Assembly: GCA_024644085.1 (NCBI GenBank)
Contig: JAHELS010000007.1
Span: forward strand, 1-62,348
DNA: 62,348 nucleotides
Direction of reading: 5' to 3'
Source of the DNA: Rhodopirellula sp.
GTDB taxonomy: Bacteria > Planctomycetota > Planctomycetia > Pirellulales > Pirellulaceae
Shown: positions 45,903-55,319 of the stretch, one piece after another
How the letters are laid out: every line of letters starts with the position of its first letter
How positions within the stretch are numbered: position 1 is the stretch's first letter
Made by a program: the position numbers and the translations under genes
Notes under the pieces: generated by a model
Seen by the model: only the letters and a program-made list of their open reading frames with translations
The model's database searches: none
Told to the model about the DNA's origin: nothing

Positions 45903-47060
45903 TCAGAGCGGCAGACGTGCCTGAGATTCGCGGGCAATCATGCCGGCAATTTTCCGGCCGCTGACGCTCATTGGCAAGCTCGCCATTTCATCGGTCGATA
46001 CGTACCGCCATGGTTTTCGCGGCCGCGATGTTGGATCCGTCAATTCGGCGACATGGACGTGCAGCGTGATCCGATACTTCGTGACCGCGTGTCGGATCGT
46101 TTTCAATCGCATTCCTGCCGAGACATCGACACCCAGATCTTTGGACAACTGATGTTCGGCCTGCGACAGCGATTCAAGCGAATCCTCGGTCGTTCTCGGA
46201 AAGTCCCAAAGCCCGGCCCACCTGGCACCCTCGGGCAATGGCCGCATGAGATACGTCTGCGAGCGGACTCGCCTGTTCGCAATGACCAAGGCATATTCAA
46301 TTCGGTCCTGGTACACCATTTTCGATACTTTACCGGGGATTTCTGCCTCGAGACCCGCTGCGTGTGCGCGGCACTCCCTCGCCACCGGGCATCGATCACA
46401 GGACGGCTTGCCTGGTACACAGATCATCGCCCCCAATTCCATCGCCGCCTGGTTGAAGGCTCCCGAATTTTTTCGGGGCAACATCGACTCGGCGATTTGC
46501 CAAAGCAGCTTGGTTGCGGCGGAATCGGTCGCAGCGCCTCGCATCGCGACCCAACGGCTGAACACGCGCTGAGTATTCCCTTCGAGGATCGGATGGCGCG
46601 CGTCGCGGGAGATGGAAAGCACTGCGCCGGCGGTGTAGCGTCCAACGCCGGGCAACGCGATAACGTCATCGAAAGCGGTGGGAAACTCTCCATCGTGTTT
46701 GTTGACGATCTGTTTTGCCGCGGCGTGCAGGGAGCGTGCCCGTCTGTAGTAACCGAGTCCTTCCCAATGTGCGAGCAATGTTTGCTCGTCGGCCGCGGCA
46801 AGTGACTTGATCGTCGGAAACGCCGTCACGAACCGCAGGTAGTAGGGAATCACCGTTGCCACCTGCGTCTGCTGCAGCATGATTTCGCTGATCCAGACAT
46901 GATAGGGCGTCGGTTCACGTCGCCACGGCAGATCTCGGGCGTTGCGACGAAACCACTCGAGCAGTTTTTTTCGCACACGGATTCGCCAGTCTGAGTCTTG
47001 CCAGATGGGGTCGTGCGTCGGGGCGGCGTCTTCCGTTTTGCGTCGGCGCGCGGCGTTCAC
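45903..47060 (-). CDS. mutY: A/G-specific adenine DNA glycosylase MutY, with Glu at the catalytic Asp position
   Basis: 385 residues. It removes adenine opposite 8-oxoguanine. Present: ISEIMLQQTQVATVIPYY with the catalytic-helix Glu, the helix-hairpin-helix ALPGVGRYTAGAVLS, the 4Fe-4S ligands C-x6-C-x2-C-x5-C in CVPGKPSCDRCPVAREC, and a C-terminal NUDIX-like domain ending after RHAVTKYRITLHVHV. The conserved LDGN, whose Asp is essential in E. coli, reads LEGN here (codon 46581-46583, GAA). Start ATG overlaps the PDZ gene stop by 4 bases. Confidence 0.94.
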   Translation of the reverse strand: MNAARRRKTEDAAPTHDPIWQDSDWRIRVRKKLLEWFRRNARDLPWRREPTPYHVWISEIMLQQTQVATVIPYYLRFVTAFPTIKSLAAADEQTLLAHWEGLGYYRRARSLHAAAKQIVNKHDGEFPTAFDDVIALPGVGRYTAGAVLSISRDARHPILEGNTQRVFSRWVAMRGAATDSAATKLLWQIAESMLPRKNSGAFNQAAMELGAMICVPGKPSCDRCPVARECRAHAAGLEAEIPGKVSKMVYQDRIEYALVIANRRVRSQTYLMRPLPEGARWAGLWDFPRTTEDSLESLSQAEHQLSKDLGVDVSAGMRLKTIRHAVTKYRITLHVHVAELTDPTSRPRKPWRYVSTDEMASLPMSVSGRKIAGMIARESQARLPL

Positions 47061-48208
47061 TTTTCCTCGAACCGCCTCAGACGGAGCCTGACACTTTCGA
47101 TCTTATCACCGCGACGGAACTTGACCTCGACTTCGTCGCCGGGCAAGTGCTGGTTGATCGCATTCTGCAAATCCTTGAATCGCTTGACTTCCGCGTCCCC
47201 GATACGGACGATCACATCTCCCTTGATCAGCCCCGCTTCCTCGGCGGCGCTTTCGGGTAGCACGCCGTTGATTTCGCAGACATCAAAGTTGTCCATGCAG
47301 GTAACGCCAAGAAAACCGCCCTGTCGATAATCAATTTGCAAACCGGGCAAAGCGTCCCGCATCGCTTCCACTTTCTCGGCTGAGATTCCGGTGCCCATCA
47401 AATTCAGTGACACGCGGATCGGAATGGATGCGATCAAATCGCCCTGTTCGTCGCTCAGGTCAACGTAACGAAATTCGATCGCATGAATCCTTGACATGTT
47501 GACCAACGGAGCGAGGGTGGCATCGTCCACTTGCCCGTCGACGATCGCGAGCGTCTGCAGGTCGGGAATCTCAACCACCTGTTCGATGACCTCGCGAGTT
47601 ACGGCCGGTCCTTTGATTCGTACGTTCTCGACGCCCTCGAGCCAGGCGAGCCACTGCAGTGATTCGATATCCCCACGCCATTTCTCGTCAATTTGAACAA
47701 CCATCCGGGGCTGGCTGATCGCTCGAATCGCAAACTCGTCCATGCCGACCGTGATGCCCGCGGAGGCTAAAGCATGCCGGGCCTGCGATGCGCGATGCTC
47801 GCGGATCTCATCGATCGCGGCCCTGGCTCGGGATGCCCGGCGTCCGGCACCATGCTCGGCCAACTTGCTCAGTTGCTCCCATGCCCCTCCGTCATCGCTC
47901 GGCGGCCGCGCCAGCGCGATTTCGGTGATCACTTCGGTCGCACGCTCAATGACTTCAAGGTCACCGGTCTGGATGACCGCGACCAGTTCGTCGATCGCGC
48001 CGGTACCCGCTTTGATCAGTTCCTTGGTTGCCTTCTCGCGGCGGAGGAAATGATCGTTGCCAAGCTGTTTGACCCAATAGCCGACTGATTTTTCGGCGTT
48101 GGTCGCTGGTCCATGTGGCGCGTCGTCCTGGCCTCGCGCCGGCTCCCATTGAAGCGCCAACACTACGATGATTGCGAGGGTGAACAGGATCGGTCTGGTT
48201 CGCAGCAT
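47057..48208 (-). CDS. Secreted PDZ-domain protein with HEAT-like N-terminus
   Basis: 383 residues from the Met at 48208, which starts a signal peptide (RPILFTLAIIVVLALQW, cleavage near ARG-QDD); the in-frame Met at 48328 would add 40 repetitive Arg/Pro/Asn residues. Residues about 30-150 are helical, HEAT-like. A central part has leucine-rich-like strands (LQTLAIVDGQVDDATLAPL). The C-terminal 80 residues are a PDZ domain, GVLPESAAEEAGLIKGDVIV ... DEVEVKFRRGDK. No protease triad. Probably an envelope scaffold. Coupled to mutY by overlap, which looks like coincidental operon layout. Confidence 0.8.
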   Translation of the reverse strand: MLRTRPILFTLAIIVVLALQWEPARGQDDAPHGPATNAEKSVGYWVKQLGNDHFLRREKATKELIKAGTGAIDELVAVIQTGDLEVIERATEVITEIALARPPSDDGGAWEQLSKLAEHGAGRRASRARAAIDEIREHRASQARHALASAGITVGMDEFAIRAISQPRMVVQIDEKWRGDIESLQWLAWLEGVENVRIKGPAVTREVIEQVVEIPDLQTLAIVDGQVDDATLAPLVNMSRIHAIEFRYVDLSDEQGDLIASIPIRVSLNLMGTGISAEKVEAMRDALPGLQIDYRQGGFLGVTCMDNFDVCEINGVLPESAAEEAGLIKGDVIVRIGDAEVKRFKDLQNAINQHLPGDEVEVKFRRGDKIESVRLRLRRFEEK

Positions 48209-48367
48209 AACCGTGCGGATTCCCGTTGGGGCAATTCGATGGCCGTGGGGGATGGTACTACGATTGTACCGATCTGGATTGTAGCGATTTGGGATTGTAG
48301 CGGGATTACGCGACATCCGATCGCCCAATTTTGGCGGCCTGCCGGCAACTCGAGAACTTGGTCGAGT

Positions 48368-50185
48368 TTAGCCCTTGATCGTGGCCAGAACCTGGCCGGT
48401 GGCGACCTGATCGCCGACAGCAAAACGGACTTCTTCGACGGTTCCGTCGACCGGTGAAACGATTTCCATTTCCATTTTCATCGCTTCGAGGACCATGATT
48501 GCCTCGCCGGTCCGCACTTTATCGCCGACGTGCACGAGCTGTTTGAAAACGGCACCGGGCATCTGGGACCTGACTTCGGTAAGCCCGCCCGCGTCGCCAC
48601 CGGCGGGCGCGGGGGTGGCTTCGCCGGCGTGCGGCTTGATACCAACGCGATACACCTTTCCGTCGACCGTCACCATGTTTCCCTCGAAAGCCATGAAGAC
48701 GTCTTCGCCGTTGACGGTGACGACGTATTCGGCCGGAACTCCTTGCGGTTGTATCGTTGCCGCGGCTGATTCGGCAGCCTTGTCGATTTTACGAACGCCA
48801 ACCTCGGCATCCCCTTGGAGAAATTTGATTCCTTTTTCTTTGCACGCCGCTGCGATAAAAATGTTTTCATCGGTGGTCGGTAGACCTGCTTCCTCGAGCA
48901 CTTTCTTCGCCGCATCGATGCCCTTGGAAGGATCAGCGTCATTGAGTTCGAGCACCGGTCGCGTCGTCGGCTCGAGTTTCAATTGTTCCTTCGCCAATGC
49001 AATGACTTGGGCATCCGGCGCGACGGGCGTTTTTCCGAAGTATCCGAGTACCATTTTTCCGTAAGGTTCGGCAATTTTTTTCCAGGGCCCGAACATCACG
49101 TTGTTGAACGCTTGCTGAAAGTAAAACTGCGACACGGGCGTGACCGAGGTACCGAATCCACCTTTGCGAACCACATCGCTCATCGCCATGATGATTTCGG
49201 GATACTTTTCCATGATGTTGTTATCGCGCAACATCTGGGTGTTTGCCGTTAGCGCGCCGCCGGGCATCGGGCTCCATGGAATCAACGGTTCAACCGCGGT
49301 AGCTTCGGGCGGAAGGAAGTAATCGCTCATGCAATCCTTGAACACTTCCTCGGCCTCGCGCACTTTCTCGACGTCGATGTCGAGCTCGTAATCGCTGCCG
49401 CGCAGCGCGTGCCACATGACGAGAATGTCGGGTTGGCAGGTTCCGCCGCTGCAGGGCGCCATCGACAAATCGATCGCGTCGGCGCCGGCGTCGAGGGCCG
49501 CTTTATTCGCGAGCACGCTGACGCCGGCGGTCTCGTGGGTGTGGAAATGAATGAAGGCGTCGGCCGGTAACAACTTTCGCGCTGCGCGGATCGTTTCGTA
49601 CACCTTGGAGGGAACGGCCGTGCCCGAGGCATCCTTGAAACAGACCGCATCAAAGGGAATGTCGGCCTCGAGGATCTGTCTTAACGTCGACGCATAGAAT
49701 TCGGCATCGTGTGCACCGCTGCATCCGGGAGGCAATTCCATCAGCGTGACGCAGACCTGGTGCTTCAAACCTGCATCGACAATGCACTTGCCGCTGTACA
49801 CGAGATTGTTGACGTCATTGAGAGCATCAAAATTTCGAATCGTCGTCATGCCGTGCTTTTTGAACAAGTCCGCATGCAGTTTGACGATATCGCTCGATTG
49901 TGAATCGAGACCGACGACGTTGACCCCGCGGGCCAACGTTTGCAGGTTGGCATCGGGTCCCGCGGTTTCGCGAAACGCGTCCATCATGTCGAACGCGTCT
50001 TCGTTGCAGTAGAAATACAACGATTGGAATCGGGCTCCGCCGCCGGCTTCGAACCAGGAGATGCCGGCATCGCGAGCCGCTTCCACCGCCGGCAGGAAAT
50101 CCTGGGTAAAAACGCGTGCTCCGAACACGGATTGGAATCCGTCACGGAACGCGGTGCACATGAATTTGACTTTCTTCTTCGTCAC
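48368..50185 (-). CDS. oadA: Oxaloacetate decarboxylase alpha / pyruvate carboxylase B-type subunit
   Basis: 605 residues. The carboxyltransferase domain opens with FRDGFQSVFGARVFTQDFLP, and has CFKDASGTAVPS and HFHTHETAGVSVLA, the TIM-barrel metal and substrate motifs. The C-terminus carries the biotinyl domain with EAMKMEMEIVSP, whose Lys is biotinylated. The sequence resembles the epsilonproteobacterial PycB/OadA variety. Combined with the beta and gamma subunits downstream of the promoter in the same operon (gene order gamma-beta-alpha), it should form a Na+-pumping decarboxylase. It overlaps the beta gene by 4 bases. Confidence 0.93.
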   Translation of the reverse strand: MTKKKVKFMCTAFRDGFQSVFGARVFTQDFLPAVEAARDAGISWFEAGGGARFQSLYFYCNEDAFDMMDAFRETAGPDANLQTLARGVNVVGLDSQSSDIVKLHADLFKKHGMTTIRNFDALNDVNNLVYSGKCIVDAGLKHQVCVTLMELPPGCSGAHDAEFYASTLRQILEADIPFDAVCFKDASGTAVPSKVYETIRAARKLLPADAFIHFHTHETAGVSVLANKAALDAGADAIDLSMAPCSGGTCQPDILVMWHALRGSDYELDIDVEKVREAEEVFKDCMSDYFLPPEATAVEPLIPWSPMPGGALTANTQMLRDNNIMEKYPEIIMAMSDVVRKGGFGTSVTPVSQFYFQQAFNNVMFGPWKKIAEPYGKMVLGYFGKTPVAPDAQVIALAKEQLKLEPTTRPVLELNDADPSKGIDAAKKVLEEAGLPTTDENIFIAAACKEKGIKFLQGDAEVGVRKIDKAAESAAATIQPQGVPAEYVVTVNGEDVFMAFEGNMVTVDGKVYRVGIKPHAGEATPAPAGGDAGGLTEVRSQMPGAVFKQLVHVGDKVRTGEAIMVLEAMKMEMEIVSPVDGTVEEVRFAVGDQVATGQVLATIKG

Positions 50186-51438
50186 GGCTTGATTCCAGGT
50201 TGTTCCTGCGAAAGGTTGGACTCATTGATTCGGATCGCGACGGCGCCACGGTCGATCGCTTCGACGGATCGAGTCGGGGTGGGCATCTCGGTCGCGGCAG
50301 TGTCGGCAGGCGTTGCCACCAGGACCGCCCAAAGTACACCCGCTGCGATCGCCGATCCGATCACGCCCGCCACATTCGGGGCCATCGCGTGCATCAACAG
50401 AAAGTTATGCGGATCCTCCTGCTGGCCCACCATCTGGACGACTCGCGCCGAATCGGGCACCGCCGAGACACCCGCGGCCCCGACAAGCGGATTGATTTTC
50501 TCGGCAAGGAAGAGATTCATGAATTTCGCAAACAGCACCCCTCCGGCTGTAGCGATCGCGAACGACAACGCCCCCAGACCGAAAATCTGAAGGGACTGGC
50601 TCGTCAAAAACGTGTCCGCCTGGGTGCTGGCGCCAACCGCGAAACCGAGCAGAATCGTAACGATATCGATCATTGCCGAGCGCGCCGTCCGCGCCAGCCG
50701 CTCGGTGACCAGGCTTTCTTTCAACAGGTTTCCAAAGAACAACATCCCCAACAGCACAATGGCACCGGGCGCGATCAACGTTGAAATCAAGAACGCGGCG
50801 ATCGGAAAGATCATTTTCTCGCGTTTGGATACCTTACGCGGCGGTGACATACGAATAAGTCGCTCGTCGCGCGTGGTCAGCAACCGCATGATCGGGGGCT
50901 GGATGACCGGCACCAGTGCCATGTAGGAATAGGCCGCGATGGCGATCGCCCCGAGCAGTTTCGGAGCCAGCTTGGCAGCCAGGAAGATCGCGGTCGGTCC
51001 ATCCGCGCCTCCGATGATCCCAATGGCGCCCGATTCCTGCAGCGTGAACCCGAGCCAGATCGCACCTATGAATGTCAGGAACACGCCAACCTGCGCCGCC
51101 GCGCCCAATAACACCAGCTTGGGGTTGGAGAGCATCGTTGAAAAGTCGGTCATCGCGCCGATGCCGAGAAAAATCAGCGGCGGATAGACACCCTGGCTGA
51201 CTCCAAAATAGAGGTAGTTCAAAACGCTGCCAGAGTCGTACACGCTCAGCGCCATACCCGGGATGACCGGGATGTTGCCGACGATCGCACCCATCCCGAT
51301 CGGAACCAGCAACAGCGGTTCGTAGTCCTTGCGAATCGCCAGGGTAATGAACACGATCCCGACCAGGATCATGATCGCGTTTCCGGGCGTCATCGACGCA
51401 AAGCCGGTCGTCTCGAGGAACTTGAGAAGGATTTCCAT
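50182..51438 (-). CDS. oadB: Na+-translocating decarboxylase beta subunit
   Basis: 418 residues with about 11 membrane segments. It couples decarboxylation of carboxybiotin to Na+ export. The essential acidic signature is present in IGIIGGADGPTAIFLAAKL, followed by YSYMALVPVIQPPIMRLLTT, and a second conserved block GAAGVSAVPDSARV near 330. Residues from about 385 form a polar tail with TPADTAATEMPTPT. It is 36 bases after the gamma gene and overlaps the alpha gene, which argues for a single operon. Confidence 0.96.
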   Translation of the reverse strand: MEILLKFLETTGFASMTPGNAIMILVGIVFITLAIRKDYEPLLLVPIGMGAIVGNIPVIPGMALSVYDSGSVLNYLYFGVSQGVYPPLIFLGIGAMTDFSTMLSNPKLVLLGAAAQVGVFLTFIGAIWLGFTLQESGAIGIIGGADGPTAIFLAAKLAPKLLGAIAIAAYSYMALVPVIQPPIMRLLTTRDERLIRMSPPRKVSKREKMIFPIAAFLISTLIAPGAIVLLGMLFFGNLLKESLVTERLARTARSAMIDIVTILLGFAVGASTQADTFLTSQSLQIFGLGALSFAIATAGGVLFAKFMNLFLAEKINPLVGAAGVSAVPDSARVVQMVGQQEDPHNFLLMHAMAPNVAGVIGSAIAAGVLWAVLVATPADTAATEMPTPTRSVEAIDRGAVAIRINESNLSQEQPGIKP

Positions 51439-51474
51439 CAGATTCCAAATGCCCGAAGCACTTGCCTCAAAGCG

Positions 51475-51801
51475 TTATCCCTTTGTCGTAGATGCCCGTT
51501 CGGCGGCGAGTTGTTTCTGGATTTCGGTGTGCAAGACGTAGCCAATCGCCGCGAGGACGGCCCCATCCTCGGGGACGCCGCTTTCGGGGTGACCATGTTC
51601 CAGATGTGCGTCGTCGACCTCGGGCCAAATTCGCGCGACGACCAGCAACAATCGAGGCAGCGAGGCGATGAACAGACTGATCAGGATCAATGCCGTGAAG
51701 ACGATCAGCAATCCGGCGATAGCGATCGCCACGCCCTGGTCGAGATTCCCACCGGCATCGACGGTGGCTTGCGCTTGGATCAACATCGTGCTGGGGATCA
51801 T
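51475..51801 (-). CDS. oadG: Na+-translocating decarboxylase gamma subunit
   Basis: 108 residues, first gene of the decarboxylase operon. One membrane helix (IAIAGLLIVFTALILISLFI, about 26-45) followed by a soluble tail including HLEHGHPESG, a His-rich segment that could bind Zn2+ as in other gamma subunits. The tail end VLAAIGYVLHTEIQKQ is typical of OadG. It stabilises the complex and accelerates carboxybiotin decarboxylation (family knowledge). Confidence 0.85.
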   Translation of the reverse strand: MIPSTMLIQAQATVDAGGNLDQGVAIAIAGLLIVFTALILISLFIASLPRLLLVVARIWPEVDDAHLEHGHPESGVPEDGAVLAAIGYVLHTEIQKQLAAERASTTKG

Positions 51802-51973
51802 AGGCGAGAGCGGGTTTCTTTCCGGACAGGTCCAAGCGACGGGGTCGCGATTGGAATGCTCACAGGTTTTGTATTTCGGATCAAAGCGAACCGCAGAAGA
51901 ATATCGGATGAACTCGATTCGTTCATCCCCCGGACGCTCGAAAGGCTTGCGCGGTCAATCGGCGTCGTGACGC

Positions 51974-53437
51974 TCAGACTTCGTCGATCTCGGGTACTCG
52001 GAACGCCTCGTTATTGGGGTCTTTCAGCAGCTCGTTGGCCTGGTCGGCGTAATCGCCGGTGTGGCGTTCTGTCTCAGGATCAAACGTCAACCAGGGCCCC
52101 ACGGTGTACTCAGCCTTGTCCTCGGGCATACCCACCCCGTCACGCATGATCTCATGCAACTTCAAGAAATGTTCCGCAGCGTCTGAATTATCCCCAAATC
52201 TCGCCGCCTTGGCATTGAAGGGGACCTTCTCGCCCAGCCGGTACGAGTTGTTCATCAAGTGTCCCATCGCGCAACCGTAGTGGGCATCGTTGACGTTGCC
52301 GTTGGCCATGCTGGGATCGCCCGCTCGAATCGCCGCAATGAATGACGCCCAGTTTCCTCCCGGCGTGACTTTGCCTTCGGGAATTTTCAATGGTTCCGCC
52401 TTTGCGCTGCCGGGGCGTTGAATCTTGAAGTTCCCTTCGCCGGTGATTTTGCTGCCGTCCTCAAGATAATATTCGTTGTAGACCTGGCTCTTGTAGCCTT
52501 CGTAATTGACGTTGCGTACGTTGAACATCACGGTCTGTCCGTTGGGATACTCCGCTAAGGCGAACATGGTGTTGGGAGTTTCACCTTGGTCGTCCCACTG
52601 GAAACGGCCGCCGATCGCCATCGCGCGCACGGGATGCGTTTGATCGGTATCCAAAGCCCATCGTGCAACATCAAGTTGATGGGTTCCCTGGTTATTCAAA
52701 TCGCCATTGCCGGTTTTCCAGAACCAGTGCCAGTCATAAGGATGGTAGTTGGCGTGGTAGTCGCTGATGACGGCGGGACCTTTCCACAGGTCCCAATCGA
52801 GGTGAGACGGCGGCGGACCGACCGGTTCGTAGCCGATTCCGCCGCGAGGTTTACAGCAGTACCCGTAGGAGATCTTCAACTTGGGCAGATCGCCGCGGTG
52901 GAACGCTTCGTGAAGGCCCGCCAATCGAGCGTTGCTGCGTCGCTGAGTCCCGTGTTGGATAACGACGCCGTATTTTTCCTGGGCTGCAACGGCAATCCGT
53001 CCTTCGCGCAAATCGTGGCTCATCGGTTTTTCAACATAGACATGCTTGCCGGCCTGGGCGCCCCAGATCGTCATCAGCGAATGCCAGTGATTCGGCGTGG
53101 CAATGGAGATGGCATCGACCGACTTGTCATCGAGCGCCTGTCGGATGTCCTTTATCTCTTTGGTTGCGAACTTGCCTTCGGTTCGCTTCTCCAAAGAGTC
53201 CATCGTTCTTGCGCGAACGCGATCATCGGGGTCGGCTACGTAGGCAACCTCGACGTTGTCCTGGCCCAGCCATCCATTGAGGTGGGCCTGGCCCCGGCCG
53301 TTGACGCCGGCAACTGCGATGCGAACGCGGTTGCTCGCGCCCTGGACCGCGCCCGCGGCCCGCGTACCGGTGATCACCAGGGATCCACCCAGTGCCGATG
53401 AGAATTGCAGGAAGTCACGTCGGGAGAATTGGGGCAT
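51974..53437 (-). CDS. Gfo/Idh/MocA-family oxidoreductase with TAT signal
   Basis: 487 residues from the Met at 53437 (upstream in-frame Met at 53449). The N-terminus has a twin-arginine signal, SRRDFLQFSSALGGSLV, so it is exported folded with its cofactor. The Rossmann fold starts at RIAVAGVNGRGQAHL; GKHVYVEKPMSHDLREGR has the EKP signature. GDLNNQGTHQLDVARWAL is the conserved substrate-binding region. Members oxidise or isomerise sugars and sugar derivatives with NAD(P). This exported, TAT-type group is greatly expanded in planctomycetes and thought to act on algal glycans. Monocistronic. Confidence 0.93.
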   Translation of the reverse strand: MPQFSRRDFLQFSSALGGSLVITGTRAAGAVQGASNRVRIAVAGVNGRGQAHLNGWLGQDNVEVAYVADPDDRVRARTMDSLEKRTEGKFATKEIKDIRQALDDKSVDAISIATPNHWHSLMTIWGAQAGKHVYVEKPMSHDLREGRIAVAAQEKYGVVIQHGTQRRSNARLAGLHEAFHRGDLPKLKISYGYCCKPRGGIGYEPVGPPPSHLDWDLWKGPAVISDYHANYHPYDWHWFWKTGNGDLNNQGTHQLDVARWALDTDQTHPVRAMAIGGRFQWDDQGETPNTMFALAEYPNGQTVMFNVRNVNYEGYKSQVYNEYYLEDGSKITGEGNFKIQRPGSAKAEPLKIPEGKVTPGGNWASFIAAIRAGDPSMANGNVNDAHYGCAMGHLMNNSYRLGEKVPFNAKAARFGDNSDAAEHFLKLHEIMRDGVGMPEDKAEYTVGPWLTFDPETERHTGDYADQANELLKDPNNEAFRVPEIDEV

Positions 53438-53588
53438 GAGAAAGCTCAAGTGAAGGGGCTCGGCAGTGTCAGATCACGCGTGACGCAAGAGACGCTGGGG
53501 TACGGAGATTACCGCAACGCAGGAGCGGGTAGCGGCGGCGGCATTTTAACCGGAGCCTCACCGGTGGTGGGCCGCAAGCAAGAGATGG

Positions 53589-53624
53589 GCGACGGTGGGG
53601 CGATCAGCGACGGTGGGGCGTTGA
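53589..53624 (+). repeat. Two 18-base GC-rich tandem repeats
   Basis: GCGACGGTGGGGCGATCA (53589-53606) is repeated as GCGACGGTGGGGCGTTGA (53607-53624), two mismatches, in the 251-base gap between the oxidoreductase and coiled-coil genes. A third diverged copy (GCGTCGATAGGG) follows. No gene is seen in the gap. Confidence 0.6.
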
Positions 53625-53688
53625 GCGTCGATAGGGAGTTCGCCGTCGATGGATCGAAACTGCCCCCGGGAGCGTGTTCGCCGAGCGG

Positions 53689-54696
53689 CTAATCGTCGGC
53701 CAATCCCAGCGCGACGAGCCATTTGCGGGATTTTCCCGAGTCCGATGCGAGTCTCTCCGCGCGACGGATGTGCTCGAGCTGTTCATCAAGCTCGGCTTGT
53801 TTCTTCGCCACTTGCTGGCGTTCTCGCGAGAGCTTGGCGCGTTCCAGGGACGCCTCGATCTCGCTTTGACGGAATTTTTCTTCCCACTCGGCCTGCAATA
53901 GCTGCAGCCGTTGTCGTTCCTGTTCGACCAGTTGGTCCGAATCAATCATCTCGGCGATGGCGGCCGCCCCGATCGCAACGCCGTCGTCGCGAGTTTCCGA
54001 TTGATGATCGAGCAGACAACGAAGTTCGTGAATTTCTTCCTCGCGGCGAGCCAGTTCCTGTTCCCTCGATGCCAGTTCCGTGGACAGGCTCTCAACGAAT
54101 TGCGAAGGCGAAACAGAGGAGTCAATCGATTCGCGCTGGAGCGATGAAATGAATTCTTCGGAATCAAAGGTATCGGATTCCATCTGCTGAATAATTACTT
54201 GTTTGCGTTCTTCCCATGAAAGCGCATCGTTGGAACTTGATTGAGGTGTCGAAATCGATTGCTGCAGATTGGAACTGGCAACCCGCGCGGCAAGGTCGCT
54301 GTTCTGCTGTTGCAGTTCGGCGATCTGGTCTTCCAGCGCGGCGATCTGACGTTGATGACGTTCGCACTGGTCGTTGTCCGTGTCGCTTAGCAATGCGCTC
54401 GCTAATGTGCCTGGTGCGTCGGTGTGCACATCGGGGCGAAGATCCGCCAATTGTTCAAGAACCTGTTGCAACAATTCGGCGTTGGACTGGACCGCCTCCA
54501 TGACCTTGCCATCGGCTACTGGGTCGCTCGTGGAATGGTTCGGCCTTGGAGACAATTCTTCACCCTTCAGTTCACGATCGGCGATCTGTGCCGAAAAAAC
54601 GGCTTGATCCGCTTCCGATTCCTTGACGGGATCGGATGCATCGCTCGTGCGAGAATCCGTTCCAGGTTGCTGTTTTCTTTTTTTGTTGCGGGGCAT
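53689..54696 (-). CDS. Coiled-coil protein of unknown function
   Basis: 335 residues from the Met at 54696 (an in-frame Met lies at 54717). Basic N-terminus PRNKKRKQQPG, then low-complexity polar sequence, then two coiled-coil blocks: QIAALEDQIAELQQQNSDL near 115-145 and the long charged helix near 210-315 (EQERQRLQLLQAEWEEKF, ERAKLSRERQQVAKKQAEL). The C-terminus ends SRKWLVALGLADD. No enzyme motif, signal or membrane segment. Divergent from xseB, 152 bases between. A cytoplasmic scaffold or DNA-associated protein is possible, but nothing in sequence decides it. Confidence 0.72.
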   Translation of the reverse strand: MPRNKKRKQQPGTDSRTSDASDPVKESEADQAVFSAQIADRELKGEELSPRPNHSTSDPVADGKVMEAVQSNAELLQQVLEQLADLRPDVHTDAPGTLASALLSDTDNDQCERHQRQIAALEDQIAELQQQNSDLAARVASSNLQQSISTPQSSSNDALSWEERKQVIIQQMESDTFDSEEFISSLQRESIDSSVSPSQFVESLSTELASREQELARREEEIHELRCLLDHQSETRDDGVAIGAAAIAEMIDSDQLVEQERQRLQLLQAEWEEKFRQSEIEASLERAKLSRERQQVAKKQAELDEQLEHIRRAERLASDSGKSRKWLVALGLADD

Positions 54697-54848
54697 TGTT
54701 TCTGCTTGGTGGGGCAAGCGGCTTGAGTAATCGTTAGAATCAGTACGACGTGTGCGTATGAATGAAACAACTGTGCAAGCGGCGATGTCGCGTTACAACG
54801 CTCTACTTAACTCCTAGGTTGCATTGGCGACCGTGTCAAAAAAGATCG

Positions 54849-55232
54849 ATGGCGAAAAAGAAACAGGCCTCGGCTCGAAAACGGGCTGGTACCGAGGATG
54901 AGAACGTCGATTTCGAAGCTGCACTCGCTGAGATCGAACAGATCGTCGCGCACCTGGAAAGCGGAGAACTGGGGCTTTCCGATTCGCTTGATAAGTACGA
55001 GGTCGGCGTCCGCCAACTGAAGCGATGCCATCAATTGCTCGATGCAGCCGAGCAACGGGTCAGCCTGTTGTCGGGATTCGACGCAGAGGGAAATGCGATC
55101 ACCGAGCCGATCGACGAGGGGTCGATCGGGAAACCGGCCCGTGGGAAATCGAACAATGAGTCGAGCAATACGGGCCCGAATTCGCGGCGAAGCGAATCCG
55201 GCGGCGTGGACGGCTCGCCGGGCCTCTTCTAG
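54849..55232 (+). CDS. xseB: Exodeoxyribonuclease VII small subunit
   Basis: 127 residues from the ATG at 54849, which fits the family N-terminus; an in-frame ATG at 54762 would add 29 basic residues. The conserved helical core is DFEAALAEIEQIVAHLESGE followed by LSLDxSLxxYExGxxL-type LSDSLDKYEVGVRQLKRCHQLLDAAEQRV. The C-terminal 45 residues are Ser/Asn/Arg-rich and probably disordered. It binds XseA, absent from this window. It heads the xseB-ispA-dxs cluster, an order also found in E. coli. Confidence 0.93.
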   Translation: MAKKKQASARKRAGTEDENVDFEAALAEIEQIVAHLESGELGLSDSLDKYEVGVRQLKRCHQLLDAAEQRVSLLSGFDAEGNAITEPIDEGSIGKPARGKSNNESSNTGPNSRRSESGGVDGSPGLF

Positions 55233-55319
55233 AATTGGCACTCGCGCTATCCTCCGGAATCGGCCCTGCGTGTTGCGATCCGGGGTCCCAGGGACCAGAT
55301 TCGGTGCCGAGTCGGTCCA

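Noticed and set aside
48259..48310. Repeated GGATTGTAGCG-like words upstream of the PDZ gene
   Set aside because: Two or three short copies only; too little to call a functional element.
53405..53692. 95-codon frame between oxidoreductase and coiled-coil gene
   Set aside because: Gly-rich low complexity caused by GC repeats, no ribosome binding site or homology.
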